From Knufia peltigerae (taxonomy: Eukaryota > Ascomycota > Eurotiomycetes > Chaetothyriales > Trichomeriaceae), in NCBI GenBank assembly GCA_030247855.1, contig JAPDRN010000063.1, forward strand, positions 62,001-126,000: 64,000 bases of DNA. The letters are read 5' to 3'. The notes under the pieces were generated by a model. It was given only the letters and a program-made list of their open reading frames with translations, was not told where the DNA came from and ran no database searches. Made by a program: the position numbers and the translations under genes. Positions 24,236 to 34,885 of the stretch are shown piece after piece (position 1 is the stretch's first letter; the number at the start of each line of letters is the position of its first letter).

Positions 24236-26291
24236 CTTCGGAGGATGATCTAGGCTGTGTGTTTGTACGCGGTGTTCAGACTGCGCAGTAAGCGCAAATG
24301 GTCTCGGTGAGATCTTTTGTGATTACTGGATGATTCCCTCCTCTTGACAACTCCGAATCCTATTGGCCCCACTCTTACCGAATTCGCTGGTAATAATCGC
24401 AAACTGATAGAGGTATCGTTACATCTGCGTGCAGGAGAATCATGCGCATCGAAGAAGAATGTATGTGCAGTCGTAGAAGCGATGTCGCGCGATACTGGCG
24501 TGTACTCGTAGCAAAAGCTGGTAGCCAGAATTCCCGAGCCGGAAAGATATGGAGCTGGATCAACGTCGCGACAAGTGTAGGTCAGAGAAACCATTCATCT
24601 GCCACGTGAATCATTGGAAGGTGTCGCACAAAGATTTCATGATCGAGAGGCGAGGCGACCAGGAAGACGACTGATGCGTTGGGATCAGGTGAGTGATGAA
24701 CTGAGGTGTCGTGTTCCGGGAGTGTTATGGGGCGACTGCTGGCGGTGCCGGGGCAGAAATGACGGGGGCAAGGACCCGAGATATGATTTGGACGGAAATT
24801 CGAGAGAATGATGTTGCAGATAGCGAATGAGCGACACAGCGATCCAAGCGTGAAGGCAAGATAGATTGCTGTTTGATGCCGCAGGATGCACGATGGATAG
24901 AGATGGGATGAAGTCTCTCTCAGGGCAAAGGGTGCAGGATGCAGGCAGGATCGGCAAAAAGATGGCGCTGGGGGACGAAAGACAGCAGCAGCAGCAGCGA
25001 AGGACGGAGGCCCAAACTCGCTCGACTTCGGGATCAGAACAAGCAACTTGGGGGGGTTTGCCGTATTAACGCTCACTCGCCAGATCATCCGCGCCAAGCC
25101 GGCACCCTAGTTTTTCCATCTCCGGGCTCGGCCGCTAGTGGCTCTTTGCTTCGTCTATCATTTTCTCTGATCAAACAATTTACCTGCACCTTAAGAATTT
25201 AATTATTTTACTTCTACGAGGTACTCGTACCGTTCATCATCTTTTCTCTGATCACACAGAGTCATGTTCTATTCCTCTACATTCTGCCGCTCCTGTAGAG
25301 AATATTCCTGGTAAGTCTCAGTACCCTTCCCCTTCTCTTCCTCCCAACAGCTCAAAGATGACAACAACTTCAACACTTCTTTCTATCCTGATTCGCCTTT
25401 GAAGAAACATTCGGACCATCAACGCTGAATGGTCTGTTACTAGCCAGTATCACATGTCTGATTGTCTATTCTGCTCTCAAAATATACACACCAAGACCCT
25501 GGATTCGCATTGCTAACGGCGTGTACAGATGAATCCCTCGTGTCTGTCTTCGTGGTGTCAATGCCCGGTGACTATTCTTTCGTGGTATGTCCAGTCCTCC
25601 CACGCTACACCCTGTTTCCCCATTCTATGATGAAAATCTTTTCCACATTCGCAGTTTCCACGTTAGCCCTGGCAGCGAACCTACATAAGTCCAGGTGTCG
25701 GTGAACGTTGCAATCTTCCTTGGATGTCTGATTGGCACTCGCTCTCATTCTATTCACTTGCTGCACTTTGTCTTGACCGATGTGCTAACATCTTGATGTA
25801 TAGATACTCTTCGGCCTACTCGTCCTGTCATGCTCATCATAGCAGTCCTAACGATACCTCATGAGAATCACGTAGAAATCTTATGTCAAAAGGAGGGTTC
25901 AAGCTGGAGATATTTGTAGCAAAAGAATAAAAACTCGTGTTGACAGTTGCAATTTATCTGCTAGTTATCCATGAAAAATCTTTCTCACGAGGTCGTGAGT
26001 TTTAGAATACACGTTCTTGCTGTAATTCACTTGTCGTCTACTCGCTCTTCGCCCCAATCTTCCAGATCGCATGATCTGACGCCGGCAGTCCTGGTATAGT
26101 AATGTGGTACACCTCCGGTGCAGCTGTCTTGGGTCAGGATCGATCAATGGCGGAAAAGCGCTTGCTGATAGTACCAAGTATTTGGCCATATCAGGAAGGG
26201 CTTTTACCTTCAGCGAGAGCAACGGCGTTCGAGAAAAGCATTCTTTTTCTCGAAAAGAACAAGATCTCATAATCACTTGTACATCTCATCT
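24236..26291. other. Long intergenic region upstream of ptaB
   Basis: About 2 kb. The ptaB side probably holds a long leader, as is common for morphogenesis regulators, with a CAG run near 24985-25000. A 171-codon minus-strand frame at 24582..25097 has no recognisable domain. From 25260 to 25720 the plus strand has several well-formed splice-like signals linking only tiny frames; see findings. No gene is called. Confidence 0.45.
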
Positions 26292-27826
26292 TCAGCTTAT
26301 GAATCCCGTTCCAGTCTCAACAACTTTTGCACTTCTTCTCGCGTCGATGAATAAGTCTTCGCACTCGGCCACATCTTCGGGTGCGATCTCCTGTCTGCCG
26401 TTGACCTTGGCTAGGATACTGCTGGGCGTCAACAGTTGCAGAGCGTAACGTAGCGACACGCTTGTTCCATGCTGAGCGACTTTCTGCAGTGCTGAATCGG
26501 AGATGGCCAGGCCTTCTGTTTTTGCGCGCAATCGAACAATTGTCTGAACTTCGGACTCGTTGTAGGGGTGGGTGGGGATGATCAACAGACGCGCCAATAG
26601 ATCCGGAGGAACACCATGTGCCCCGGTGATATCTTGCGTGCCTCGGATCACAGTGTTGCCTCGATTTGAGGCCAGGATGACGATTGGTGAGATAGGTGAT
26701 TCAAGAGCGCGGTTAAGATAGGTGAAGCACTCGATATCAAGCATGTGTACCTAATGCCCTGTCAACATTTTGTCCTTTTGCGGACGGTGCGAGAACACTT
26801 ACCTCGTCAATGAACAGCACACCAGGCACAAGTTCGGCAACGCCCTGATCAATGTACTTGCTGACAACCTTGTTGATCTCTGCTCTCAGCTTGTCTGTGA
26901 TCTCTGTCTTCTTCGGCTTCATCAGCTGGCCCATCATGCTCATAACATCCTGGCCACCTTGCGGTCTGGCGTTGGCGATATCGAGATCATGTAGCGTCAC
27001 ATCCTGAACTACTTCCTTCTTCTTGTGAACGTCTCCCTTGGGCACTGGCACATACTCTTCAGCCTCGAGATCGAATTCTGTCGCATATGCATCTGAGCGA
27101 CCAACTCTCTTGCATGCGCCGGTGTTTGCTTCGATGTAAATCACATCTCCCACGCTCACTCTTTCTTTTTGGATTGCCTCGTAGATACTTGGATCTAAAC
27201 GGAGTTTCTTCGTGCCTCGAGCCGATTTGAGGGTAAGTATGAGGTGAGAAATCGTGCGCCCGTAACCTCCCAGTGGATTCTCCGCTTCTTCGGGGATGAG
27301 TTCGGTGACTTCGCCTTCGTAGACTTCTTTCATTTCTCGTACTCGCAGGCCTTCACGTCTGTTGTCAGCATTTTTTGATTGAGATAACACATATTCTGTC
27401 GCACGTACCAATCGCTCTTCTGAAATTTTCCATCAATGCCTCAGTCTTCTTGACCTCCGTAGAATAAACTTCACTGCCCACAATGGGACAGAACGGGACT
27501 TTTGTTCCGAGTTCTTGAGAGACTGCTAATGCTAGAGCGGTCTTGCCTGTGCCTGGGCCTCCCGCTAACAGTACCGCTCGTCCAGACATCTTCTTCGCTT
27601 TGATAAGATCGACAACCACACCGCAAGCCTACTTCAAGTCAGCATTCATGTCGCCACTTTATTCGAAACATCGCTTGCTAACCTCTCGGGCTGCAGTCTG
27701 CCCAACGAAGCCATGGCCAGAAGACTCTGCTGTACCGTCTGGCCGTAAACCTAGTCCTTTGATATGTGTATGCGCCGCGGTCCTGTTTTCGCGCGTGTTG
27801 CCTTTGACTTCACTGATGTTGACCAT
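26292..27826 (-). CDS. RVB1: RuvB-like AAA+ ATPase 1 (RVB1/Pontin)
   Basis: Essential AAA+ ATPase that forms hetero-rings with Rvb2 in the INO80, SWR1 and NuA4 chromatin complexes and in R2TP chaperone work. Minus-strand exons 27683..27826, 27409..27628, 26803..27350, 26292..26750; phases close to 456 aa, matching the family length. Exon 1 begins MVNISEVKGNTRENRTAAHT. Walker A is GGPGTGKTALA at about residues 71-81. The insertion domain II lies in exon 3. Walker B, LFIDEVHML, is split by the last intron, and the sensor I region reads ILASNRG. It is divergent from the bL28m gene with only 173 bp between the start codons, so the two genes very likely share a promoter. Confidence 0.97.
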
Positions 27827-27999
27827 TTTTGCGCCGAAATTGATGTCGAAAATAGCAAGAGGAGACGAGGAAGATGGGGAGATGCGCGTTTAGAGGTATT
27901 TGAGATGTAGAGAAAACGAGCGACCCTGGCGACTTTCGTGTCTGGAACGTCCGTGATGCGCAGGAGGATTTCGCGCTAAAAAGTTGGAGCTACAATTAA

Positions 28000-28986
28000 A
28001 TGCCCTGTCCAAGTCTCCCATGCATTTCACCTCAATCCTCACGTACAACAACCACCACCACCACCACCGTCCTGCTCAGAGATGCACTCTGTCCAGTAAT
28101 TGCATTCCCATCCATCACAACCGCAATGGCCGCTGCAATAACCAAGCTGCCGCCTGTGCGGCGCAGTCCCACCACCCTCCAGTACCTCGAGTACAAGCAC
28201 AAAGTAAAATTAGACAAGCCCTATTTCAAGCCCCGGTTTACGTTCAAGATCGAGGATAGAAAGCATACACTATTACGACCAGAATTCCGATTCACGGATC
28301 CGTTGATGCCGCCGTATCCCTACGGCAAGAATGCTGCGTTCAGAGAAGCAAATTTTGGATTGTACGGAGGAGCGACGTTACAGTCAGGAAACAAAATCTC
28401 GAAAGGGCGGAACAAGGGCAAGACACTGCGCAAATGGTTTCCCAATGTCAGAATTGAAACGTTCAGAAGCGAAGCACTGGACACAGAACTCAAAATCCCG
28501 GTCACAGCCCGTGTGGTGCGAACGATACGCAAATGTGGTGGTATTGATGAGTATGTGATGGGCACAAAACCTGCGCGGATAAAGGAACTGGGGATGCTAG
28601 GCTGGAAGCTCAGATGGCTCGTAATGACCTCTCCCAAGATGCTCGCGAGATTCGACAAGGAGAGAGCCGAACTGGGCCTGCCCCAGGCGACTTCACTTAG
28701 GGCAGCTTTCGAGGATGTATGGAATGACAATGAGCAGAGAACGAAACTCCTCGAGCAACAAGAACTCGCCTGGTCAGACTTGCGCCAGGCTGCCAGCAGA
28801 TTTGAAGAGCATGTACGGAAACATTGGATCGAAAATGGCGAAGAGGTTGATTACACAATCCCGGAAATGCACACACTACAGAGGAGGAGGCCTACTTCCT
28901 ATCCCCTGCCAGAATACCTGGAAGGAAATCTCACCAAGGACTTGAACAAAATGACTTTGAAGGAGCCGACAGCGCAGACCAATTGA
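28000..28986 (+). CDS. Mitochondrial large-subunit ribosomal protein bL28m (MRPL24 type)
   Basis: Structural protein of the mitochondrial 54S ribosomal subunit, bL28 family. Single exon, 328 aa from ATG 28000 or 286 aa from ATG 28126. The extra N-terminus is rich in Thr, Ser and Arg with no acidic residues, as expected of a mitochondrial presequence, which favours the upstream start. The core GLYGGATLQSGNKISKGRNK then GKTLRKWFPNVR is the bL28 pattern (G-x-N-K/R-x-S-...-R-x-F-x-P-N). It is followed by VTARVVRTIRKCGGIDEYVM, the conserved second half (TIxKxGGLDxYL). The long C-terminal extension is typical of fungal mitochondrial forms. Close divergence from RVB1 suggests coordinated housekeeping expression. 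Confidence 0.87.
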   Translation: MPCPSLPCISPQSSRTTTTTTTTVLLRDALCPVIAFPSITTAMAAAITKLPPVRRSPTTLQYLEYKHKVKLDKPYFKPRFTFKIEDRKHTLLRPEFRFTDPLMPPYPYGKNAAFREANFGLYGGATLQSGNKISKGRNKGKTLRKWFPNVRIETFRSEALDTELKIPVTARVVRTIRKCGGIDEYVMGTKPARIKELGMLGWKLRWLVMTSPKMLARFDKERAELGLPQATSLRAAFEDVWNDNEQRTKLLEQQELAWSDLRQAASRFEEHVRKHWIENGEEVDYTIPEMHTLQRRRPTSYPLPEYLEGNLTKDLNKMTLKEPTAQTN

Positions 28987-29437
28987 ATTTGGGAGATGAA
29001 GGGCCCCAAGATTTCTGACCATGAGCAGGCAACACCTGACGTTGTATGAAGAATTGGTCTGCACTGCTATCAGTTCTTATAAGTCTCTGCATTGAGGCTG
29101 ATATCACAGCAAGCTGGCCGTGACCATCACCAAATTCCAGTAACAACGATGAACAGCCCCAGCGTTTAATGGCTACTTTTGCCCGCTGACCGAAGAACCT
29201 GTTGGTATATCTGGTCGAAACCTGTCCACTCGAACAATGGAAATGCGGACTTTGAGAAATGTAGATTGTTATTCAAGGCAGGATAGGACGTGGTATCAGT
29301 TCATCCCACACTATTTATTGTACAAAAGAAAATTGCAGAGTATATTTACGGCCGTCGAAGGCTAATATTCATCCCTATACCAATTTCAACTCGTTCTCCC
29401 TGCTTGCTGAGTATGTTGAAACACAGATATCGCTCTT
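28987..29437. other. Convergent intergenic region
   Basis: The 3' regions of the bL28m gene and the DsbA-like gene. No gene-like feature is seen. Confidence 0.6.
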
Positions 29438-30220
29438 CTACAAACATCCATTTCCATTCGCTGTCTTCCCATCGTTGCCACCAACCTGTCCCTTGCTCTC
29501 CATATCCTTCCATCTCGAGAACAGTCGTTTGAACGCCAGAGGCTCTTGCGCACCACTGACCTCCCACGTGTCATTGACCTCATAATTCGGGACGCCGCTG
29601 ATGCCCTTCATCCTCGCCTCGTCGGCGATTCGATCAACTTCCTCCCCATCCTTTCCACTTTCCAGGTAAGCCTTGATTTCCTCCTTGGTGCCCAGGCCAG
29701 CTTCGAGGCCAACCTCGATCAAAGTTTCGAGCGTGGTGATGTCGACCTCTTGCTCGAAATATCGTCTCCACAAGCCGAGCATGACATCGTTCTGTGCCTC
29801 CTCGCCACCACGGTTTTGGGCCCAGTGGACCAATCTGTGTCCGTTTCGCGAGACGCCTGTCATGCCGCCAAACTTGAAATCGAAACCTTCGCCGGCGGCC
29901 GTTTGGATCATCATCTGCTCGATCTGTTTGGCGCGCTCGGGTCCGAACTTCGCGGCATAGTGCTCGCGGCGGGGACGCGAGGTTGCTGGAAACGGTGGCG
30001 GTGCAGGGCCACTGGCTGTGAGCTGCGGTGGTGGCTGGAGATAGAATGGAAGATATTTCATGTGGAATTTGTCCTCTGGATAGGTCTTTTTGTGTTCGGC
30101 GATGGCCTTGGATAGCCGGGTGTGTCCTATGTAGCACCACGGGCAGACGATGTCGCTGGTGATGGTGATGTTGTAGTTCGTCATGGCTGCGAGAAGACGC
30201 TGGGTTGGTTTCAACAGCAT
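29438..30220 (-). CDS. DsbA-family (FrnE-like) thioredoxin-fold oxidoreductase
   Basis: Thioredoxin-fold protein of the DSBA/FrnE group, relatives of which act in disulfide exchange or as 2-hydroxychromene-2-carboxylate isomerase-like enzymes. Single exon, 260 aa from ATG 30220; an internal ATG at 30184 would remove 12 residues. The active-site motif CPWC follows the first strand (ITITSDIVCPWCYIGHTRL), and the cis-proline loop is ISGVPNYEV. Between them lies the all-helical insert (RREHYAAKFGPERAKQIEQM), with VHWAQ and WRRYFEQEVDI segments typical of FrnE. No signal peptide is evident, so a cytosolic or mitochondrial site is more likely than secretion. It is divergent from the SNF2 gene. Confidence 0.9.
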   Translation of the reverse strand: MLLKPTQRLLAAMTNYNITITSDIVCPWCYIGHTRLSKAIAEHKKTYPEDKFHMKYLPFYLQPPPQLTASGPAPPPFPATSRPRREHYAAKFGPERAKQIEQMMIQTAAGEGFDFKFGGMTGVSRNGHRLVHWAQNRGGEEAQNDVMLGLWRRYFEQEVDITTLETLIEVGLEAGLGTKEEIKAYLESGKDGEEVDRIADEARMKGISGVPNYEVNDTWEVSGAQEPLAFKRLFSRWKDMESKGQVGGNDGKTANGNGCL

Positions 30221-30882
30221 TAGCGTGTACGACTACGGTCCGATGATGTGTTTTGTTGGTTGACTTATACTCGTCTCATTAATCGATAATGAACATTTGT
30301 AACCCGCGGGTTTTGAGGTGCGGAGGCGGTTCAATTTTGTATTTGTCAGCCGGCAACGAGGGAACATGAGGGCAGACCTTTCCGCGATACAGGCGGCAGT
30401 AATGTACAATAGGTGCATTGTTCTCGATATTTCTAGCTTGCATATCTGTTGTGAGTGTTACTCGGTGCGATACAGGGCACATTTCTGGTCGATTTGTTCA
30501 TGTAGAGCCCATGTTTTATCGGTGACATATGATGAAGAGGAGTATGAGTGACCGAAGGATGAAAGGAGGACATCGACTCCTGTAGACACATGCTAGATAC
30601 TCCGTCAAGACAATAGATATATCTATTATACCTCTAGAAGAGTTTCAGCCTCGTTGACTCTGTAGCTGGTTATTTCATTACCCCCTGACCAGGCTCCAGT
30701 CGCCACCAAGTTTAGCCACGGTTACGTATTTGGTCTGACAATATACAACAGCGGCTTTTCGACCAGAAAGTTCCTGGAAACTCTGTCAGACAACATTCTT
30801 CAAGATTAATCCGTGATATCGCCTTCACGTCACCTCCAAGTTACTTCATGTGCTTGAGATAGTGAATGGTAGTGCCTTCACC
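30221..30882. promoter_or_regulatory. Divergent promoter region, DsbA-like / SNF2
   Basis: About 660 bp between divergent start codons. It contains TACTCCGT at 30598-30605 and an AT-rich stretch near 30605-30640. No gene is seen. Confidence 0.5.
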
Positions 30883-33800
30883 ATGTCTCAACTCGACCAA
30901 TGCACGGGTCAGCCATCTGATGATGTCGATGAGCCTTTTGACGATGAAGATTTCTACATTGGCTGCTCGAATATTGATAGTCAAACCTCAACGTCCGCAA
31001 CACAACAGACGTTATCAAGGACCATTTTTCAGCACGTTTGTTCATCCCTAAGCAACCCGCTGTCACCCTTTACTGACCATGCATAGGGTACTCAGCCACT
31101 TTTGAAGCATTTCTGGGCCAATTCAAAACAATCAGATCAGGGACCCCGGTGTCAGCCACAAAAGCATTCGCCAATGTCCGAGAAATATGTGGCTCTTGGG
31201 GCCATCAGACTCTATCAGCATGACGAAGATACACACACGGGACGCTGGACTATGATCGGTCCGAAACGCGAACACCTCTACCCTGCTCACAATTCTCCTC
31301 TAGATCTGGGAGAAAAACGGCAGTGGCTGAGAACCGAGATAGTCGCTCATGCAGATGATAAGCATTGTGCTTGCCTGAGGATATATGCTCTTCCCGAGGA
31401 TGTCAACCGCAGCAGCCGCGGCTCTATCAAAGATCTTAGAAAGGTCTTGAAGTTCGTGACTGAGTTCGTTGATACCTCCCCACAGACCTGGACAGGCAGC
31501 TACAAGCCAAATGCTCCAATCCAGACTTATCACCGCCGTCCTTCCTCGGAAGAAGAATCCCTTTTCTACATCTTCAACACTTTGTCATCGCCAAAAGCAT
31601 CGTACGATGATGTCGGAGCTTGTCCATATAGCCAGCAGTCTATGGCTGCGGTTTTGGACGATACCATCGACGGCCTCAAAACACCTTTGTATCCTTACCA
31701 GAAACGCTCAGTTGCTGCTATGCTTCAGAAGGAATCGAATCCGGCGAAATTAATGGACCCAAGAAAAGCACGCTTTTCAGATGGTCACGGTAAAGATTTT
31801 TACTTAGATGTGCTGGAAGGCATCCTTCTCGTCCACCCTCAGTACTACAGCGAGCCTCGAGGTGGCATTCTGGCAGAGACCATGGGTTACGGAAAGACGT
31901 TGATATGCGTTGCCCTTATTCTTGCAACTAGAGGTCACTACCCGACCCTTCCTGAAGGCAGGCTTGACACTCTATCGGAAACCAAGAACCCGCGAACTCC
32001 TAGCTTACTGGACTTGGCAGCTAAGAAGTTAAAGCATGCTGGTGTGCCTTGGAAGGCTCAATTTGCTGCTTTTGCAAAGGAAGGCTATCAGTATGATCAA
32101 TGTACTCAGGCCATTGACAGATATGACGCGAAGTTTGCGGAACCGATATTCCACCCGATAACACCGAGTCGAATACACAAAAAACGCGAAGAGTTCAGAG
32201 TCTTGCGTCTGTGTTACAGTACTTTGTTGATTGTACCGCCGAACCTGTTGATACAGTGGCAGAACGAGATCCAAAAGCATACGAATGAAAACTCCCTGGA
32301 TGTTCTTGTGCTCGACTCATCTACGACAGAGATTCCTTCATATAAGACGCTCATGAAGTACGATATCGTACTAATCACAAAGTCTCGCTTTGACCAAGAA
32401 TATCGCGATGACGACTTGAACCAGGGCAGACGAATGTATGGTAAGGAGAAATTCCGTTCACCTTTGACCGAAGTACGCTGGCTTCGAGTGATCTGTGATG
32501 AAGGTCATAGCTTTGCAGGCTCAAGCTATAGAACTCATGCGATGGCTATGCTGGACAAAATGTCAATCGAGAGACGCTGGGTAGTTTCCGGTACCCCGTC
32601 GCAATCTCTTCATGGCGTGGAGGTCAATCTCGCGCTGAATGAAAGTGACCATAGCCTTGAGTCCTCTCGGAGTGTCTCAATTCAGAATTCATTGGAGCGC
32701 AGAAAGATGAAGGACTCGGCTGCAGAAGAGATCAAAGACATGGAGCGACTGCGTGTCATGGTGGTCAAGTTCCTCAAACTTCAACCCTGGGCTAATCAAA
32801 AAGGTTCTGACTATGCGGACTGGAAGAAGTATCTCGCCCCATTTGATGTCGATGGTAAGCGACGATTTGCACCTGCGCTGAGAGATATTTTACAGTCTCT
32901 TATTGTGCGGCATCGTATCGAGGACATCGATGCAGATCTCTGCCTACCTCCGCTGCACAACACTACAGTCTATCTTGAACCATCGTACTATGACAAGCTC
33001 AGTATGAACATGTTTCGAATGCAACTGAGCTCAAATGCTATCACTTCTGAACGGGTGGACGAGGACTATATGTTTCATCCCAAGAACAGAAAGCATCTGG
33101 ACGATCTGGTCAACAATCTTCGCCACTCAAGCTTCCATTGGGTAGGCTTTACCGAACATGAGGTGACTGAGACTATCCGCGTGAGCAACACATATCTGGA
33201 TAAAAATCTGGAAACCATCACAGATAGTGATGGTCGCTTGCTTGCTGAAGCCATCCTGAATGGTGAGCGCGCCTTGAACGATCTAACTTGGCGTGCATTC
33301 TCATTCTTTCATGAAATTGGAGTCTATGTTGAAGAATTTCCCGAACACGCGAGACAAGCGTGGGCATTGCACGGCGAAGAAACGAACCCGCTACTGCTTG
33401 GTACTGTTCAGGCTCGAGAGGCACAACAGTACGTTCTGAAGAGGCTCGATTCAGACTCTCCCACCGACGGATTGACGGGTGCCGGGCTGCGAGCAATGCT
33501 TGCTGCCAGAGAACGGGCTACTGAGCAGCAGCAAGAAAGAAACAAGAAGTCTAATAGCACCAGCACCTCAAAATCACCCACTGCCGGTACAAGCGAGGAA
33601 CCCAAAGTGAAAAATCAATCGACATCATCCATGTCTTCTTCCTCTACCCAAGGCCCGACGGGAAAGGGGAAAATGTCAGACATTTTATCCACAGCTCAAA
33701 AAAGGCCACGATCATTATCAGATGCCAAATTTCCCTCGTCGCTGCCGCAGGCCAAAATCCTCGGCTTTACGTCCGCCAAGTTGAATTATCTCTGCTCTAG

Positions 33801-34653
33801 GATCCTCGAGCTGCAGCAGGACGAGAAGATAATCATATTCTACGACTCCAACAATATAGCGTTCTGGATTGCCGAAGCCCTGGAACTTTTGTCGGTACAC
33901 TTCTTGATCTACGCCAACACCCTCTCCGTCACGCGAAGAGCAGCCTACTTGGCCACGTTCAACCAGTCGGATGTTTTTCGAGTCTTGTTAATGGACCTCA
34001 AGCAAGCGTCACACGGACTCCATGTGGCGGCGGCAAGCCGGGTTTTCATAGTGTCACCGATATGGCAACCAAACATTGAATCTCAAGCCATCAAGCGTGC
34101 TCACCGTATCGGCCAAACTAAACCCGTGTACGTGGAGACACTCATCCTGAAGGACACCCTGGAGGAGAAGATCCTCCAGCGTCGCCGACAAATGAGCAAC
34201 GCCGAACTTGTCAAGGCCGAAAAGAGTCTGCTCGACGATGGCACCATGAACGGCATCATCCGTGCCGAAGGATTTCTCACATTCGTCGAGGGTGAAAAGG
34301 AGAGGATGATTGGTGGAAAGCTGGATTCGCCGGTGCCTTTGTTCGAGAGGAGAAATGCGATGGGGAATATCGATGGCGGTAGTGGTAATGGTGGGCAAGA
34401 TGGCCTTATCCTCGGCCTCGAAGACGAGCACGTTTCCAAAAGGGCCAAGAAAGGCAAGGGAAAGGAGAAGCAGAAGACAGTTGCGGTTGGCGGCGGTAAG
34501 GTTATTGTCGCGGCGCCTCACGGTCCACAGCTCCCTGATATTTCGGTAGAGATTCCAAGGTCGACGAAATTCGATGATGGGCCTGTTCATTCTGAGCAGA
34601 CGAAGAAAAAGAAGAGCGTCAGGATAGTGGTGGATGCTTCGTTGAGTGCTTGA
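30883..34653 (+). CDS. SNF2-family DNA-dependent ATPase (diverged, Rad5/Rad16-like without RING)
   Basis: Superfamily 2 ATPase of the SNF2 type, expected to remodel chromatin or act in DNA repair. Exons 30883..31035 and 31087..34653, 1239 aa. The 51-nt intron has donor GTTTGT, branch TACTGAC and acceptor GCATAG; the long second frame has no ATG at its start, which supports the splice. Helicase motifs: LYPYQKRSVAAMLQKE (Q-like), GILAETMGYGKTLI (motif I, diverged from DEMGLGKT), LLIVPPNLLIQWQNEI (Ia), CDEGHSFAG (II), WVVSGTPSQSL (III), LLMDLKQASHGLHVAAASRV (V) and HRIGQTKPVYVETLILKDTL (VI). Between motifs III and V lies a ~390-residue insert without the RING cysteines of Rad5 or SHPRH. The C-terminus is basic and low-complexity. 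The exact subfamily is uncertain. Confidence 0.9.
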
Positions 34654-34885
34654 GACTCCCACGACAATTCTCGATTCTGTACGGAGCACGAACAAGTCGT
34701 TCTTAGAAACAAACGTATCAAATTGCACAATATTCATTCAGGACCAAATCTGTCCCCCTAATAAATAAGAGAAATTAAATATCATGATGGAAATACCCTG
34801 GATTCTCCACATACACATAAACACAAACGTCGACAAAACCACAACACCACCACCACCACTCGTCGTCTTTCAGAGAACCAAAACC

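Noticed and set aside
24582..25097. 171-codon minus-strand frame
   Set aside because: Cys/Pro/Ser-rich with no recognisable domain; it lies in the presumed ptaB leader region and overlaps frames on the other strand.
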